DNA of 64,000 nt from an uncultured Rhizobium sp. (GTDB lineage Bacteria > Pseudomonadota > Alphaproteobacteria > Rhizobiales > Rhizobiaceae). Every line of letters starts with the position of its first letter. Positions within the stretch are counted from its first letter, which is position 1. Location: positions 62,001-126,000 of the forward strand of contig CAMFIE010000007.1 of assembly GCA_945952315.1 (NCBI GenBank), written 5' to 3'. The notes beneath the pieces are model-generated. The model made no database searches. It saw only the letters and a program-made list of their open reading frames with translations, and was not told where the DNA came from. This document shows positions 47,292 through 58,800 of the stretch, one piece after another. A program made the position numbers and the translations under genes.

Positions 47292-47771
47292 TTATGCCGC
47301 AGGCATGGCCTCCGCGTAGGCGGCGAGATGGGCAAGCGTCTGGTTGCCCCCTTCGACCGCACCATATTTCAGCGTCGCATCGCGCGCCTCGGTGGTCGGG
47401 AACTGCAGCGACAGGATCACGCGGGTCTTGCCACCTTCTTCGAGCAGCGTGATCGCGCCTTCGAAATGGGCGGGATCGGACATTTCCCCGCCATGATCAT
47501 AAACGATGCGCACCGGACGCTCGATCAGCTTGTAGCGGATCCAGTTCGGCCAGTCCTTGCCGTCCGGGCCGTGCATGGTGTAGCGCCACAGGCCGCCAAC
47601 CGAGAAATCCATTTCGTGGGTTTCATTGCGAAAACCGTCCGGTCCCCACCACTTGTCGATATGCTCGGGCTTGGTCAGCACTTCGAAAACGAGATCGCGC
47701 GGGGCATTGACCAGCCGCGTCATTTCAAGGCTGCGGGATGGATCGAATTCGGGTTTGCCGGTCATAGTCAT
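47292..47771 (-). CDS. SRPBCC (AHSA1-type) protein, third in arsR operon
   Basis: This 159-residue protein has the START/AHSA1 fold: VNAPRDLVFEVLTKPEHIDKWWGPDGF, MDFSVGGLWRYTMHGPDG and LEEGGKTRVILSLQF. Such proteins bind hydrophobic ligands; they usually travel with an ArsR regulator, as here. It overlaps the preceding paralogue by four bases. Substrate is unknown. Confidence 0.88.
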   Translation of the reverse strand: MTMTGKPEFDPSRSLEMTRLVNAPRDLVFEVLTKPEHIDKWWGPDGFRNETHEMDFSVGGLWRYTMHGPDGKDWPNWIRYKLIERPVRIVYDHGGEMSDPAHFEGAITLLEEGGKTRVILSLQFPTTEARDATLKYGAVEGGNQTLAHLAAYAEAMPAA

Positions 47772-48229
47772 TCTCCCTTTTGCGCGGATGAAAGAACGGC
47801 TTCAAGCCGGTCGAAATTCTGTTCATTGGCCGCGGCGATGAATTTCTTGAGCGCGAGATTCTCGGCGTTTTTCTCAAACAGCATCCGCCAGGTCAGCCGC
47901 GTTCCGTCCTCGGTCGGCGAAAAATGCATTTCCATGCGGAACACATGCATCGGCAGATGATGCAGGAAACGGATGAGGTCCGGCCGCTCCACAGTCTCGA
48001 AGGTGGAATGGTTGTGAAAATCCTGACCGTCGGAATTGGTCATGCTGATGCGGAACGCGCCGCCGGGGCGAAGATCAAGCTCGGTCACCCGATTGGTAAA
48101 ACCGTGCGGCCCCCACCATTGCGCAAGCGTATCCGCTTCGGCAAAGGCATCAAACAGCCGGTCTTGCGGCACGGCGAAGACCCGGCTCGACAGAACCTCC
48201 AGCGTCAGCTCCGGCGTATCGTCAGTCAT
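47768..48229 (-). CDS. SRPBCC (AHSA1-type) protein, second in arsR operon
   Basis: This 153-residue paralogue of the next gene shows AVPQDRLFDAFAEADTLAQWWGPHGF and LDLRPGGAFRISMTNSDG. Two diverged SRPBCC proteins in tandem suggest duplication. ATG 48229 overlaps the ArsR stop by eight bases, so all three genes are translationally coupled. Confidence 0.88.
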   Translation of the reverse strand: MTDDTPELTLEVLSSRVFAVPQDRLFDAFAEADTLAQWWGPHGFTNRVTELDLRPGGAFRISMTNSDGQDFHNHSTFETVERPDLIRFLHHLPMHVFRMEMHFSPTEDGTRLTWRMLFEKNAENLALKKFIAAANEQNFDRLEAVLSSAQKGE

Positions 48230-48566
48230 CCTGTTTTCCTTTCCCGGTCTGAAGGGTTGCAAGATAATCCTCGAGCCGGTCCAGCCGCGCCTCGAACAGG
48301 CGGCGGTAGTCCGCTAGCCACAGATCGACGCCTTTCAGCGCCTCCGGCTCCAGCCGGCAAGGCCGCCACTGGGCATGGCGCCCGCGCGAAATCAGCTTTG
48401 CCCGCTCCAGCACCTTCAGATGCTTGGACACCGCAGGCAGGCTCATCTCGAAAGGCTCCGCCAGCTCGTTCACCGTCGCCTCTCCTTGGGAAAGCCGCTG
48501 CAAGATCGCCCGACGCGTCGGGTCGGCCAGCGCAGACAGGGTTTCGGAGAGGGGATCGAGGGGCAT
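48222..48566 (-). CDS. ArsR-family regulator of the SRPBCC operon
   Basis: This 114-residue winged-helix protein shows LSALADPTRRAILQRLSQGEATVNELAEPFEMSLPAVSKHLKVLERAKLISRGRHAQWRP-type sequence, the subgroup of ArsR regulators that accompany AHSA1 proteins. It has a Cys in PCRLE but no clear metal site. It is the first gene of the operon and probably represses it. Confidence 0.92.
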   Translation of the reverse strand: MPLDPLSETLSALADPTRRAILQRLSQGEATVNELAEPFEMSLPAVSKHLKVLERAKLISRGRHAQWRPCRLEPEALKGVDLWLADYRRLFEARLDRLEDYLATLQTGKGKQDD

Positions 48567-48571
48567 TGATG

Positions 48572-48601
48572 AACCGATTGGTTAATTATCTTTTTGGTTA
48601 A
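48572..48601 (-). promoter_or_regulatory. Direct repeats at the arsR start
   Basis: TTGGTTAA occurs twice (48578-48585 and 48594-48601), 16 bases apart, immediately before the ArsR ATG, and the minus strand reads GATAAT between them, a good -10. AACC/GGTT (48572-48583) adds an inverted repeat. This looks like an autorepressor site over the promoter. Confidence 0.55.
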
Positions 48602-48655
48602 ATAGAGAGGGATTCCAGATCCGTCAAGAGGGTGGGTCGGTTTGAAAGGAAGCGT

Positions 48656-48985
48656 CTATTGAAGAGCCTTTTCCAGCGCCAGTGAGACCCATTTGTTCAG
48701 GCTCATGCCCGCACGCTTTGCGGCAAGGGTGATTTCCTTGTGAAGCGCAGGCTCGGTTCGCACCATGAACTGGCCGGAAAACGGCTTTTCCGGTTCTTCA
48801 CCGCGCTCGGCGCAAAAAGCCAAATAGTCCTCAATCGAATCTGCAAGTGCCTGCTTCAGTTCCGCAGCTGTCGTCCCCTGAAAGGTGATGACATCCCGAA
48901 GATTGATCACTTCGCCATGGAACAGCTCGGCTTCCTGGTCAAATTCTACAAGCGCTTCGTAGCCTTTGTAATGCATCAATGCCAT
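48656..48985 (-). CDS. hicB: HicB-family antitoxin
   Basis: This 109-residue protein has a partial RNase H-like N-terminal domain (YKGYEALVEFDQEAELFHGEV, FQGTTAAELKQALADSIEDYLAFCAERG) and a C-terminal ribbon-helix-helix (FMVRTEPALHKEITLAAKRAGMSLNKWVSLALEKAL) that binds DNA. It neutralises HicA and represses the operon. Its start overlaps hicA by ten bases. Confidence 0.92.
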   Translation of the reverse strand: MALMHYKGYEALVEFDQEAELFHGEVINLRDVITFQGTTAAELKQALADSIEDYLAFCAERGEEPEKPFSGQFMVRTEPALHKEITLAAKRAGMSLNKWVSLALEKALQ

Positions 48986-49239
48986 GTGTTTACCTCTGCC
49001 GAGATGAGGAAGCGCCGCATGGACCTGACGGCTCCCTTGTCTGTTTCCTTCTGCGGATGCGGGCGATGAAACACCGCCCGGCGCCCGTTCAGGGCGATGC
49101 GGATGCGCGAGCCATTGCCTTCGCTGAGTTCCGCACCGAGCGCGATGAGCATCGCCTCGATATCGCGCCAGGGAATGTTGCCGCTGACGGGGTCCGTGAA
49201 GATGGACTCAAAGGTCCGTTTGTGTTTGCCCGGAGTCAT
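48976..49239 (-). CDS. hicA: HicA-family toxin
   Basis: This 87-residue protein belongs to the HicA group of mRNA interferases with a dsRNA-binding-like fold. It shows IPWRDIEAMLIALGAEL, GNGSRIRIALNGRRAVFHRPHPQKETDKGAVRSMRRFL-type sequence. The canonical GSHH histidine position reads GSR, but the FHRPHP histidines are those seen in this longer subgroup. ATG 49239 follows a palindromic operator. Confidence 0.88.
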   Translation of the reverse strand: MTPGKHKRTFESIFTDPVSGNIPWRDIEAMLIALGAELSEGNGSRIRIALNGRRAVFHRPHPQKETDKGAVRSMRRFLISAEVNTWH

Positions 49240-49264
49240 TTGATATCACTTTCTGATATCTTGT
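49240..49264 (-). promoter_or_regulatory. hicAB operator-promoter
   Basis: The self-complementary hexamer GATATC occurs twice in 20 bases (about 49242-49260), directly before the hicA ATG. Ribbon-helix-helix repressors such as HicB usually bind such repeats. Confidence 0.55.
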
Positions 49265-49324
49265 GCAAGAACCTGTAAAAAATATTGAAAGACAGTGCTA
49301 AAATTAGAAAATGCAGTCAATAAT

Positions 49325-49362
49325 GAAAAATCCGCCACATCGTGAGACGCGGCGGATTGTTT
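49325..49362 (-). terminator. Terminator of carB
   Basis: An 8-bp stem (49358-49351 with 49336-49329) is followed on the minus strand by TTTTTC. Confidence 0.8.
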
Positions 49363-49384
49363 GGTCCGGAATTGAAAGTCGGGA

Positions 49385-52879
<3,495 letters not shown>

Positions 52880-52910
52880 GGGTCCGGTCCTGTCGTAAAT
52901 CACGTTGCGC

Positions 52911-52945
52911 GAAAAACCGGCCAGGGTGGGAGGTCACCGGCCGGG
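52911..52945 (-). promoter_or_regulatory. Terminator-like hairpin in the carB leader (possible attenuator)
   Basis: On the minus strand CCGGCC (52944-52939) pairs with GGCCGG (52922-52917) around 16 bases, followed by five U, about 33 bases before the carB ATG. No minus-strand gene lies upstream that it could terminate, since the ypfJ-like gene is on the plus strand. It would therefore act inside the carB transcript. No antiterminator or ligand site was identified. Confidence 0.45.
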
Positions 52946-53221
52946 TGTCGAACGCTTCTCAATTAAAGGCTAGACCGGGCTTATAGGCGAAGGTTTGGCT
53001 TTACGGAACCCTCTATTTTGCGCTTTTGGAAGAAACTGTGGACGGGTTCGCTCCAGTATCCTCGGCGCCTGGCCATCATCCCGGTCACAAGACCTGAGGT
53101 ACGTATGTCAGCAGGAATATCAACCAGTGCCTGCGCAGTTTCGGTTTACGTCATCCCTTCCGTGCATATATATGTTTTAAACATAACTAGGCCCATGAGC
53201 AGGGCCGCAGGGAGAACGGGC
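52946..53221. other. Intergenic region between carB and the metallopeptidase gene
   Basis: The region should hold divergent promoters. Minus-strand CCTATAAG near 52982-52989 is a possible -10 for carB. On the plus side an AT-rich ATGTTT/AAACAT inverted repeat lies at 53172-53184. No gene is supported. Confidence 0.4.
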
Positions 53222-54184
53222 ATGAAGTGGGACAATCTGCGCCAGTCGGACAATGTCGAGGATCGCCGCAGCGACAATGGCGCGGGCGCGGGGCTGGGCG
53301 GCGGTGGTTTCGGTGGTGGCCTCGGTGGCGGCATGGGCGGCGGCTTTGGCCGGGGCGGCGGTGTTCGCCTTGCCGGTGGCAGCTGGAAGATGGTGCTGTT
53401 CATGATCGCGCTGTTCTTCATCCTGAAGGCGATGGGCATTGATGCGACCCAGCTTCTGGATGGATCGGGCAGTCTCAACCCGGGTTCCTCCGGCCAGACC
53501 TCCGGCTATTCGCAGAATTCCGGCTCCGGCTCGTCTAATGTTTCCAATGACGAGATGACGAAATTCGTGCGCGCGGTGCTTGGCACCACGGAAGATGCCT
53601 GGACAGGTATCTTCAAGGCAAACGGCGTGACTTACGAAAAGCCGAAGCTCGTGCTCTTCAGCGGTGAAACCGACAGCCAGTGCGGCACAGCCGATGCGGC
53701 AACCGGCCCGTTCTATTGCCCGGGTGACCGCAAGGTGTTTCTCGACACGGCCTTTTTCCAGGAGCTTTCCGATCGCTTCGGCGCGCCCGGTGATTTCGCC
53801 AATGCCTATGTGATTGCCCATGAAGTGGGCCACCATGTGCAGAACCTGCTGGGCGTGCTGCCCGATATCAATCGTCAGCGACAGGCGATGGACGAAGTAG
53901 AGTCTAACAAGATGTCCGTTCGGGTAGAGCTTCAGGCCGATTGTTTTGCCGGTATATGGGCGAAATATGCGGATGGACGCGGCATTATCGAGCCGGGGGA
54001 CATGGAGGAAGCGCTGAAGGCCGCCCAGCAGATTGGCGACGATACGCTGCAGAAGAAGGCGCAGGGCTATGTCGTGCCCGACAGCTTCAATCACGGCACC
54101 TCCGCCCAGCGCATGTATTGGCTGAAGCGCGGCTTCGAGACCGGCGATCTCGACGCCTGCAACACCTTCAAGGGCAATATCTGA
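53222..54184 (+). CDS. YpfJ-family neutral zinc metallopeptidase
   Basis: This 320-residue protein has a glycine-rich N-terminal tract (~24-48), one membrane helix (~56-72, MVLFMIALFFILKAMG), a Ser/Gly linker and a periplasmic zincin domain with HEVGHH (His200, Glu201, His204). The family (DUF2342/neutral zinc metallopeptidase) is widespread and poorly characterised. GGGAGAA precedes ATG 53222; the open frame upstream is not needed. It ends with a strong terminator. Confidence 0.92.
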   Translation: MKWDNLRQSDNVEDRRSDNGAGAGLGGGGFGGGLGGGMGGGFGRGGGVRLAGGSWKMVLFMIALFFILKAMGIDATQLLDGSGSLNPGSSGQTSGYSQNSGSGSSNVSNDEMTKFVRAVLGTTEDAWTGIFKANGVTYEKPKLVLFSGETDSQCGTADAATGPFYCPGDRKVFLDTAFFQELSDRFGAPGDFANAYVIAHEVGHHVQNLLGVLPDINRQRQAMDEVESNKMSVRVELQADCFAGIWAKYADGRGIIEPGDMEEALKAAQQIGDDTLQKKAQGYVVPDSFNHGTSAQRMYWLKRGFETGDLDACNTFKGNI

Positions 54185-54206
54185 GCCTGATAAAGCGGAT
54201 GCACGC

Positions 54207-54246
54207 ATAAGCCGAATTCATGAGCGCATGAATTCGGCTTTTCCTT
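54207..54246 (+). terminator. Intrinsic terminator of the metallopeptidase gene
   Basis: A perfect 14-bp stem (54209-54222 with 54227-54240) with a 4-base loop runs into TTCCTTTT. Confidence 0.9.
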
Positions 54247-54343
54247 TTCCGTTTTTGCTTTTCCTGTCCCGATTTTTGCCTTATCCCGGCTCTCTTGCCC
54301 GAATTTCTGGTGATTTTGCACGAATTTTGACGAGGAACGCGCC

Positions 54344-55738
54344 ATGCATGCGCCGGTGGATGCTGTGAAGGATGATATCCGGGACAATTCCTGGATGGGC
54401 CATATCAAGGCCACGCTGGCGCTCGGCATTCCGCTGATCGGCGCGCAGCTGGCCCAGCTCGGCATTCATACCACCGATGTGGTGATCGTTGGCCAGCTTG
54501 GCGCGGAAAAGCTTGCGGCCATGGTGCTGGCCGGGCAGTTCCTGTTCACCGTCTTCATTCTCGGCTCGGGTATCTCGATTGCGGTGATGCCGATGGTGGC
54601 GCAAGCCTTCGGGCGGGGGGATCCGGTCGCGATCCGCCGGTCGCTGCGCATGGGCCTCTGGGCGTCCATTCTCTACTGGCTGATCACCCTGCCGATCTAT
54701 CTGAAGGCCGAGCCGATCCTGCTGCTTTTGAAGCAGAAACCGGATGTGGCAAGCCTTGCGGCGCATTACATCGCGGTTGCCGCCTTTGCCATGCTGCCCG
54801 GGCTTTTGTTTCTGGTGCTGCGCAGCCTTGTGAGTGCGGTCGGACGGGCAGGGGTGATCCTCTGGGTCACGATTGCCACGCTGGTTCTGAATGCATTCCT
54901 CGCCTATGGGCTGGTGCTCGGCCATTTCGGCCTGCCGAAAATGGGCATGCAGGGCGCGGCGATTGTCAGCTGCATCGTGCAATATGCCGGGCTTGCGGTG
55001 CTGATCGCCTATATCCAGCTGATCGAGACCCGCAAATACGAGCTCTTCGTGCGCTTCTGGCGGCCGGACTGGCATGCCTTTGGCGAGGTGGTGAAGCTCG
55101 GCCTGCCGATTGGCATCACGGTTCTGGCGGAAGTGAGCCTCTTCACCGCCGCCTCGCTGATGATCGGGTCTATCGGCACGATGGAACTGGCCGCCCACGG
55201 GATCAGCCTGCAGCTGGCCTCGATTGCCTTCATGATCCCGCTCGGGCTGTCGCAGGCCGCAACCGTCCGGATCGGCGTGGCACATGGGCAGAAGGATTTC
55301 GATGCGCTGGTGAAGGCATCGATCACCGTCATTGCGATCGCCGGGCTGATCGCGCTCTGCGGCGGGGCGATGCTGATCCTGAAACCGGTCTATTTCGCGA
55401 GCTTCTATGTCAGCGCCGACAATCCGGATACGCCGGAGCTTCTGCGCATTGCCCGCAATTTGGTGATTGTCGCCGGGATCTTCCAGCTGGTGGACAGCAT
55501 TCAGGCGATAGCGAGCGGCCTGCTGCGCGGGCTGAAGGATGCGAGCGTGCCGATGGTGCTGGCGCTGATTGCCTATTGGCCCATCGGCTTCGGCCTTGCC
55601 TGGGTCTTTGCATTTCCGCTTGGCTACCGCGAGCTCGGCGTCTGGTTCGGCTTCCTCATGGGCCTCGGCACCGCCTGCCTCTTCCTCTGCACCCGGTTTT
55701 ACATCCTCGTGCAAAGGGAGCGGCGCTTGCTGGCCTGA
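54344..55738 (+). CDS. MATE-family efflux transporter (NorM-like)
   Basis: This 464-residue protein has twelve membrane helices in two halves. LALGIPLIGAQLAQLGIHTTDVVIVGQLG is the typical MATE start, and the second half repeats it (VVKLGLPIGITVLAEVSLFTAASLMIGSIG). Such exporters expel cationic drugs in exchange for sodium or protons. GAGGAA precedes the ATG. It is monocistronic. Confidence 0.94.
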   Translation: MHAPVDAVKDDIRDNSWMGHIKATLALGIPLIGAQLAQLGIHTTDVVIVGQLGAEKLAAMVLAGQFLFTVFILGSGISIAVMPMVAQAFGRGDPVAIRRSLRMGLWASILYWLITLPIYLKAEPILLLLKQKPDVASLAAHYIAVAAFAMLPGLLFLVLRSLVSAVGRAGVILWVTIATLVLNAFLAYGLVLGHFGLPKMGMQGAAIVSCIVQYAGLAVLIAYIQLIETRKYELFVRFWRPDWHAFGEVVKLGLPIGITVLAEVSLFTAASLMIGSIGTMELAAHGISLQLASIAFMIPLGLSQAATVRIGVAHGQKDFDALVKASITVIAIAGLIALCGGAMLILKPVYFASFYVSADNPDTPELLRIARNLVIVAGIFQLVDSIQAIASGLLRGLKDASVPMVLALIAYWPIGFGLAWVFAFPLGYRELGVWFGFLMGLGTACLFLCTRFYILVQRERRLLA

Positions 55739-55762
55739 TGGCGAAGGCTGTCGTTGCCGGTG

Positions 55763-55799
55763 AAAAAAGCCCTGCCGGAATGTTCTGGCAGGGCCTTAC
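55763..55799. terminator. Bidirectional terminator between the MATE gene and the orphan gene
   Basis: An 8-bp GC stem (55769-55776 with 55787-55794) has six A on its left, giving a U run for the minus-strand gene, and is followed by TTACT for the plus strand. Confidence 0.8.
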
Positions 55800-55862
55800 T
55801 GGACAACAAATATGAATGTCTCGAACATGCAAGAGCCCGTCTGAAGAAGAGGACTGATCGGG

Positions 55863-56726
55863 TTACCAGTAGACGCTCAACTGTTCGTCCGTGAGATCGA
55901 TGAAATAGCCAAGGTCCAATGAAACACCCGCAGAGTTTGAATCACTTTGAATGGCCAACTGTTGTCTGGTCTGTGTCTCTCTGACACTGCCGTCTTCGTT
56001 ATACATTGTTACCGTGCCATCCGCTTTCATTTCCGCAACAACCCTGCCCTGGCTGTCTTTCTGTTGGAAGGCGTTGATCTTGATATCGCCGTTTTCATCC
56101 GTTCGAAGTGATGCTCCAGCAACTGGGGAAGCAAGGCCTAATTCAAATCTGATGCTATCTTCTGATCTTTTTGCCCAGTAAATATCTTGTTCTACCGATT
56201 TCTTTACTATTTCTAATTTTTCATCGATACGCTGTTGACGTGTGTTAATATATTCCTGTTCAAGATCTTTGTATCCTTTTGATTTTGCCCATTCTATCTG
56301 GTCATCGATTTTTGCCGCGATTTTTGCCGGGTCTACCATTTTTCTGTAATCTTCTATATGATTCAGGAGATTATTATTCCGGACTACACTGATCAGAAAA
56401 CCCATTGTTTTTTTTGATTTCGCAATACTGTCTTCCCATGTTCCCTGATCGTTGAAGATGTGGCTTAGCATATAGACATTCCCGGCAAATCGTTCTGCTG
56501 CGGAAGTCAGTGTGTAGTCGCCACCTGCGTCCATACCGGCGCTCTCACCCGGTGCTATTGCCGGTTTCTTTTCACTGGTTGGCGGGGCTGCATTCGCATT
56601 CCGCTGTGCTGAAAGAATTCGATCAATTTCGTCCGTGGCACCGGTGGCGGATTTCCGATTCATCAGATCGCCCGCCCTGAGAAGGGAAAGGGCAATGGAT
56701 GCGCTGCCTGATATCTGCATTGTCAT
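55863..56726 (-). CDS. Orphan 287-residue protein of unknown function
   Basis: No family is recognised. The N-terminus (MTMQISGSASIALSLL) has no signal peptide; residues ~25-65 are low-complexity; a helical middle (~75-190) contains SKKTMGFLISVVRNNNLLNHIEDYRKMV and a charged coiled-coil-like stretch; the C-terminal ~80 residues are beta-rich, with GRVVAEMKADGTVTMYNEDGSVRE resembling a YD-type hairpin. Codon use and GC are lower than neighbouring genes. AAGGGAG precedes the ATG. It is divergent from an RTX protein. Confidence 0.65.
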   Translation of the reverse strand: MTMQISGSASIALSLLRAGDLMNRKSATGATDEIDRILSAQRNANAAPPTSEKKPAIAPGESAGMDAGGDYTLTSAAERFAGNVYMLSHIFNDQGTWEDSIAKSKKTMGFLISVVRNNNLLNHIEDYRKMVDPAKIAAKIDDQIEWAKSKGYKDLEQEYINTRQQRIDEKLEIVKKSVEQDIYWAKRSEDSIRFELGLASPVAGASLRTDENGDIKINAFQQKDSQGRVVAEMKADGTVTMYNEDGSVRETQTRQQLAIQSDSNSAGVSLDLGYFIDLTDEQLSVYW

Positions 56727-56939
56727 ATACTCCCTTGCTTGGGTTGGAGATCATGTAAATTACACCTTAAATTGAATACAAATAGGTTAAAAAGTGGTTT
56801 ATTGATGAATAAAATAAGTATATCTATAATAAAAATTATTAATTATAACCAAATACTAGCTGAATCTATGGGTGAAAAATTCCATTGATTAAACCATAAA
56901 TTGATAACATTCTGCCCTCTCAACAGAGGGAGAGGGAAA
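56727..56939. other. AT-rich divergent promoter region of the RTX and orphan genes
   Basis: These 213 bases are far richer in A+T than the rest of the window, especially 56755-56905, with long runs of A/T such as at 56815-56850. They should carry both promoters, and the composition suggests recent transfer or silencing-protein binding. Confidence 0.5.
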
Positions 56940-58736
56940 ATGTTTATACCTGGAATGACAATTACTTGGGTTGCAACCAATTATGACGAGAAGGTTGTCG
57001 GGAGCAGTGGCGACCAAAATTTCTGGTTCGGCGGTCACTGGTGGTCTGGGATTGAATACACCAGTTCAACCCGGAGTGGCTGGATGGATATTGATGGCGG
57101 TGATGGCACCGATTCCATCATTCTTGCCAGCAATTCCTATTATATGTTCACCGCTGCGAAGCTGCGTTCGATGAAGAATGTTGAAGTTCTCTACGGCATC
57201 GACACGCGGGGTGATCCCATCTATTTCATGAACAAGCTTGACCTGAAATATGAGAACAAAATCATCAGCATGGTCAATATTGAAGGGTTTTACGGAAACG
57301 ACAGCAACAACGAGTTCATCGGGTCCGATTTCGCAGAAAAAGTATATGGCAATGGCGGTGCCGATACTATTTTCGGCAATGGCGGAGATGATCAACTCTA
57401 CGGCGACATGGGTTCATATAACTTCAATTATAACTTCAATCTGTATGGCTACCACGATCCAAAAGATATGGGCGACTATATCGATGGTGGTAGTGGGAAT
57501 GACTTTATTGATGGTCAGGAAGGGGATGATACGCTGCTAGGCGGTGAGGGTGATGATGTTATAGAGGGCGGACAGGGGAATGACACCATCTACGGCGGCG
57601 CGGGCGCTGACAAGCTCAAGGGCGGGGATGGTGACGATACGCTCTATGTCGATGCGGATGATACCGAAGTAGACGGAGGGAGCGGCAACAATATCATCCG
57701 GTTGGACCCGACCAGTTCTGGCGGCCCGATCAACCTGTCGTCTTTCCACGCCAAGTTTACCAATATTTCCGGCTTTTCCGGCGGCAGCGGCAATGATGTG
57801 ATCAATGGCACCGATGGCAGTGACACTCTCATGGGTGCGGATGGCAATGACACCCTTAGCGGCGGCAAGGGCAATGACAAGCTCTATGGAGACAATGGCA
57901 ACGATACGCTGAGCGGCGGCGAAGGCGATGACCTGCTGGATGGTGGCGCAGGTATTGATACCGCGTCGTTTGCGGACCTTGCCACCGGCATCACGGCCGA
58001 CCTTTCCCTGAAGACTGCGCAGCAGATTGGATCAACGGGGCTCGATACGCTCACCAATATCGAAAATATCATTGGCACTGCCTTCGGCGACAAGCTGACT
58101 GGCGATGCGGGCGACAACACTCTCCAGGGCGGGGCAGGCAATGATACGCTCATCGGCGGTCTCGGGAATGACATACTGGATGGTGGTGCGGGAAATGATA
58201 CCGCAAACTATACCGGCATGACTTCGGGTGTTACCGTCAACCTCTCGCTCTCAGGCGCGCAGAACACCGGCGCTGGCGGCTATGATACGCTCATCAGCAT
58301 CGAAAATCTGAGCGGCACCAGCTACCAGGACACGCTGATCGGCGATGGCAATGCCAATACAATCAACGGTTGGGCGGGCAAGGACACGATTATCGGCGGA
58401 CGCGGCAATGATATTCTGACGGGCGGCAGCGGCGCGGACAGCTTCCGCTTCTCCGCAGGGGACGGTCTCGACAAGATTACCGATTTCAGCATTGCAGATG
58501 GTGACCGTATCGTTCTGGATGCTGCCTCATATGGCATCGCGGCGGGTTCCGCGATCTCGAGTTACCTCGCCTTTGGTTCTGCTGCCACGAAGGCCGATCA
58601 CGGCTATTTCATTGTGAACGATAACGGCGTCTGGTGGGATGCGGACGGAAGCGGGGCAGGTGCCGCGCAGCAAATGATCCAGTTTGCCGCAGGGACTGTC
58701 TCCAATCTGAACGCAAGCCAGTTTCTGTTTGCCTGA
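56940..58736 (+). CDS. RTX calcium-binding repeat protein
   Basis: This 598-residue protein has an N-terminal domain of about 120 residues with no recognised family (Trp/Tyr-rich), then five blocks of GGxGxDxLx nonapeptides (about 125-145, 180-235, 280-335, 380-420, 470-505) that should fold as calcium-filled beta-rolls, and a C-terminal DKITDFSIADGDRIVLDA and NASQFLFA end typical of type I secretion substrates. No catalytic domain or T1SS transporter gene is visible nearby. ATG 56940 follows GAGAGGG. Confidence 0.88.
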   Translation: MFIPGMTITWVATNYDEKVVGSSGDQNFWFGGHWWSGIEYTSSTRSGWMDIDGGDGTDSIILASNSYYMFTAAKLRSMKNVEVLYGIDTRGDPIYFMNKLDLKYENKIISMVNIEGFYGNDSNNEFIGSDFAEKVYGNGGADTIFGNGGDDQLYGDMGSYNFNYNFNLYGYHDPKDMGDYIDGGSGNDFIDGQEGDDTLLGGEGDDVIEGGQGNDTIYGGAGADKLKGGDGDDTLYVDADDTEVDGGSGNNIIRLDPTSSGGPINLSSFHAKFTNISGFSGGSGNDVINGTDGSDTLMGADGNDTLSGGKGNDKLYGDNGNDTLSGGEGDDLLDGGAGIDTASFADLATGITADLSLKTAQQIGSTGLDTLTNIENIIGTAFGDKLTGDAGDNTLQGGAGNDTLIGGLGNDILDGGAGNDTANYTGMTSGVTVNLSLSGAQNTGAGGYDTLISIENLSGTSYQDTLIGDGNANTINGWAGKDTIIGGRGNDILTGGSGADSFRFSAGDGLDKITDFSIADGDRIVLDAASYGIAAGSAISSYLAFGSAATKADHGYFIVNDNGVWWDADGSGAGAAQQMIQFAAGTVSNLNASQFLFA

Positions 58737-58753
58737 GCTCAAATGAGGCAATA

Positions 58754-58780
58754 AAAAAGCCCGCGAAATGCGGGCTTTTT
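58754..58780. terminator. Bidirectional terminator between the RTX gene and carA
   Basis: A 9-bp stem (58756-58764 with 58770-58778) has six A on the left and five T on the right. Confidence 0.92.
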
Positions 58781-58800
58781 CAATGGGCTGGCGGTTGAAC

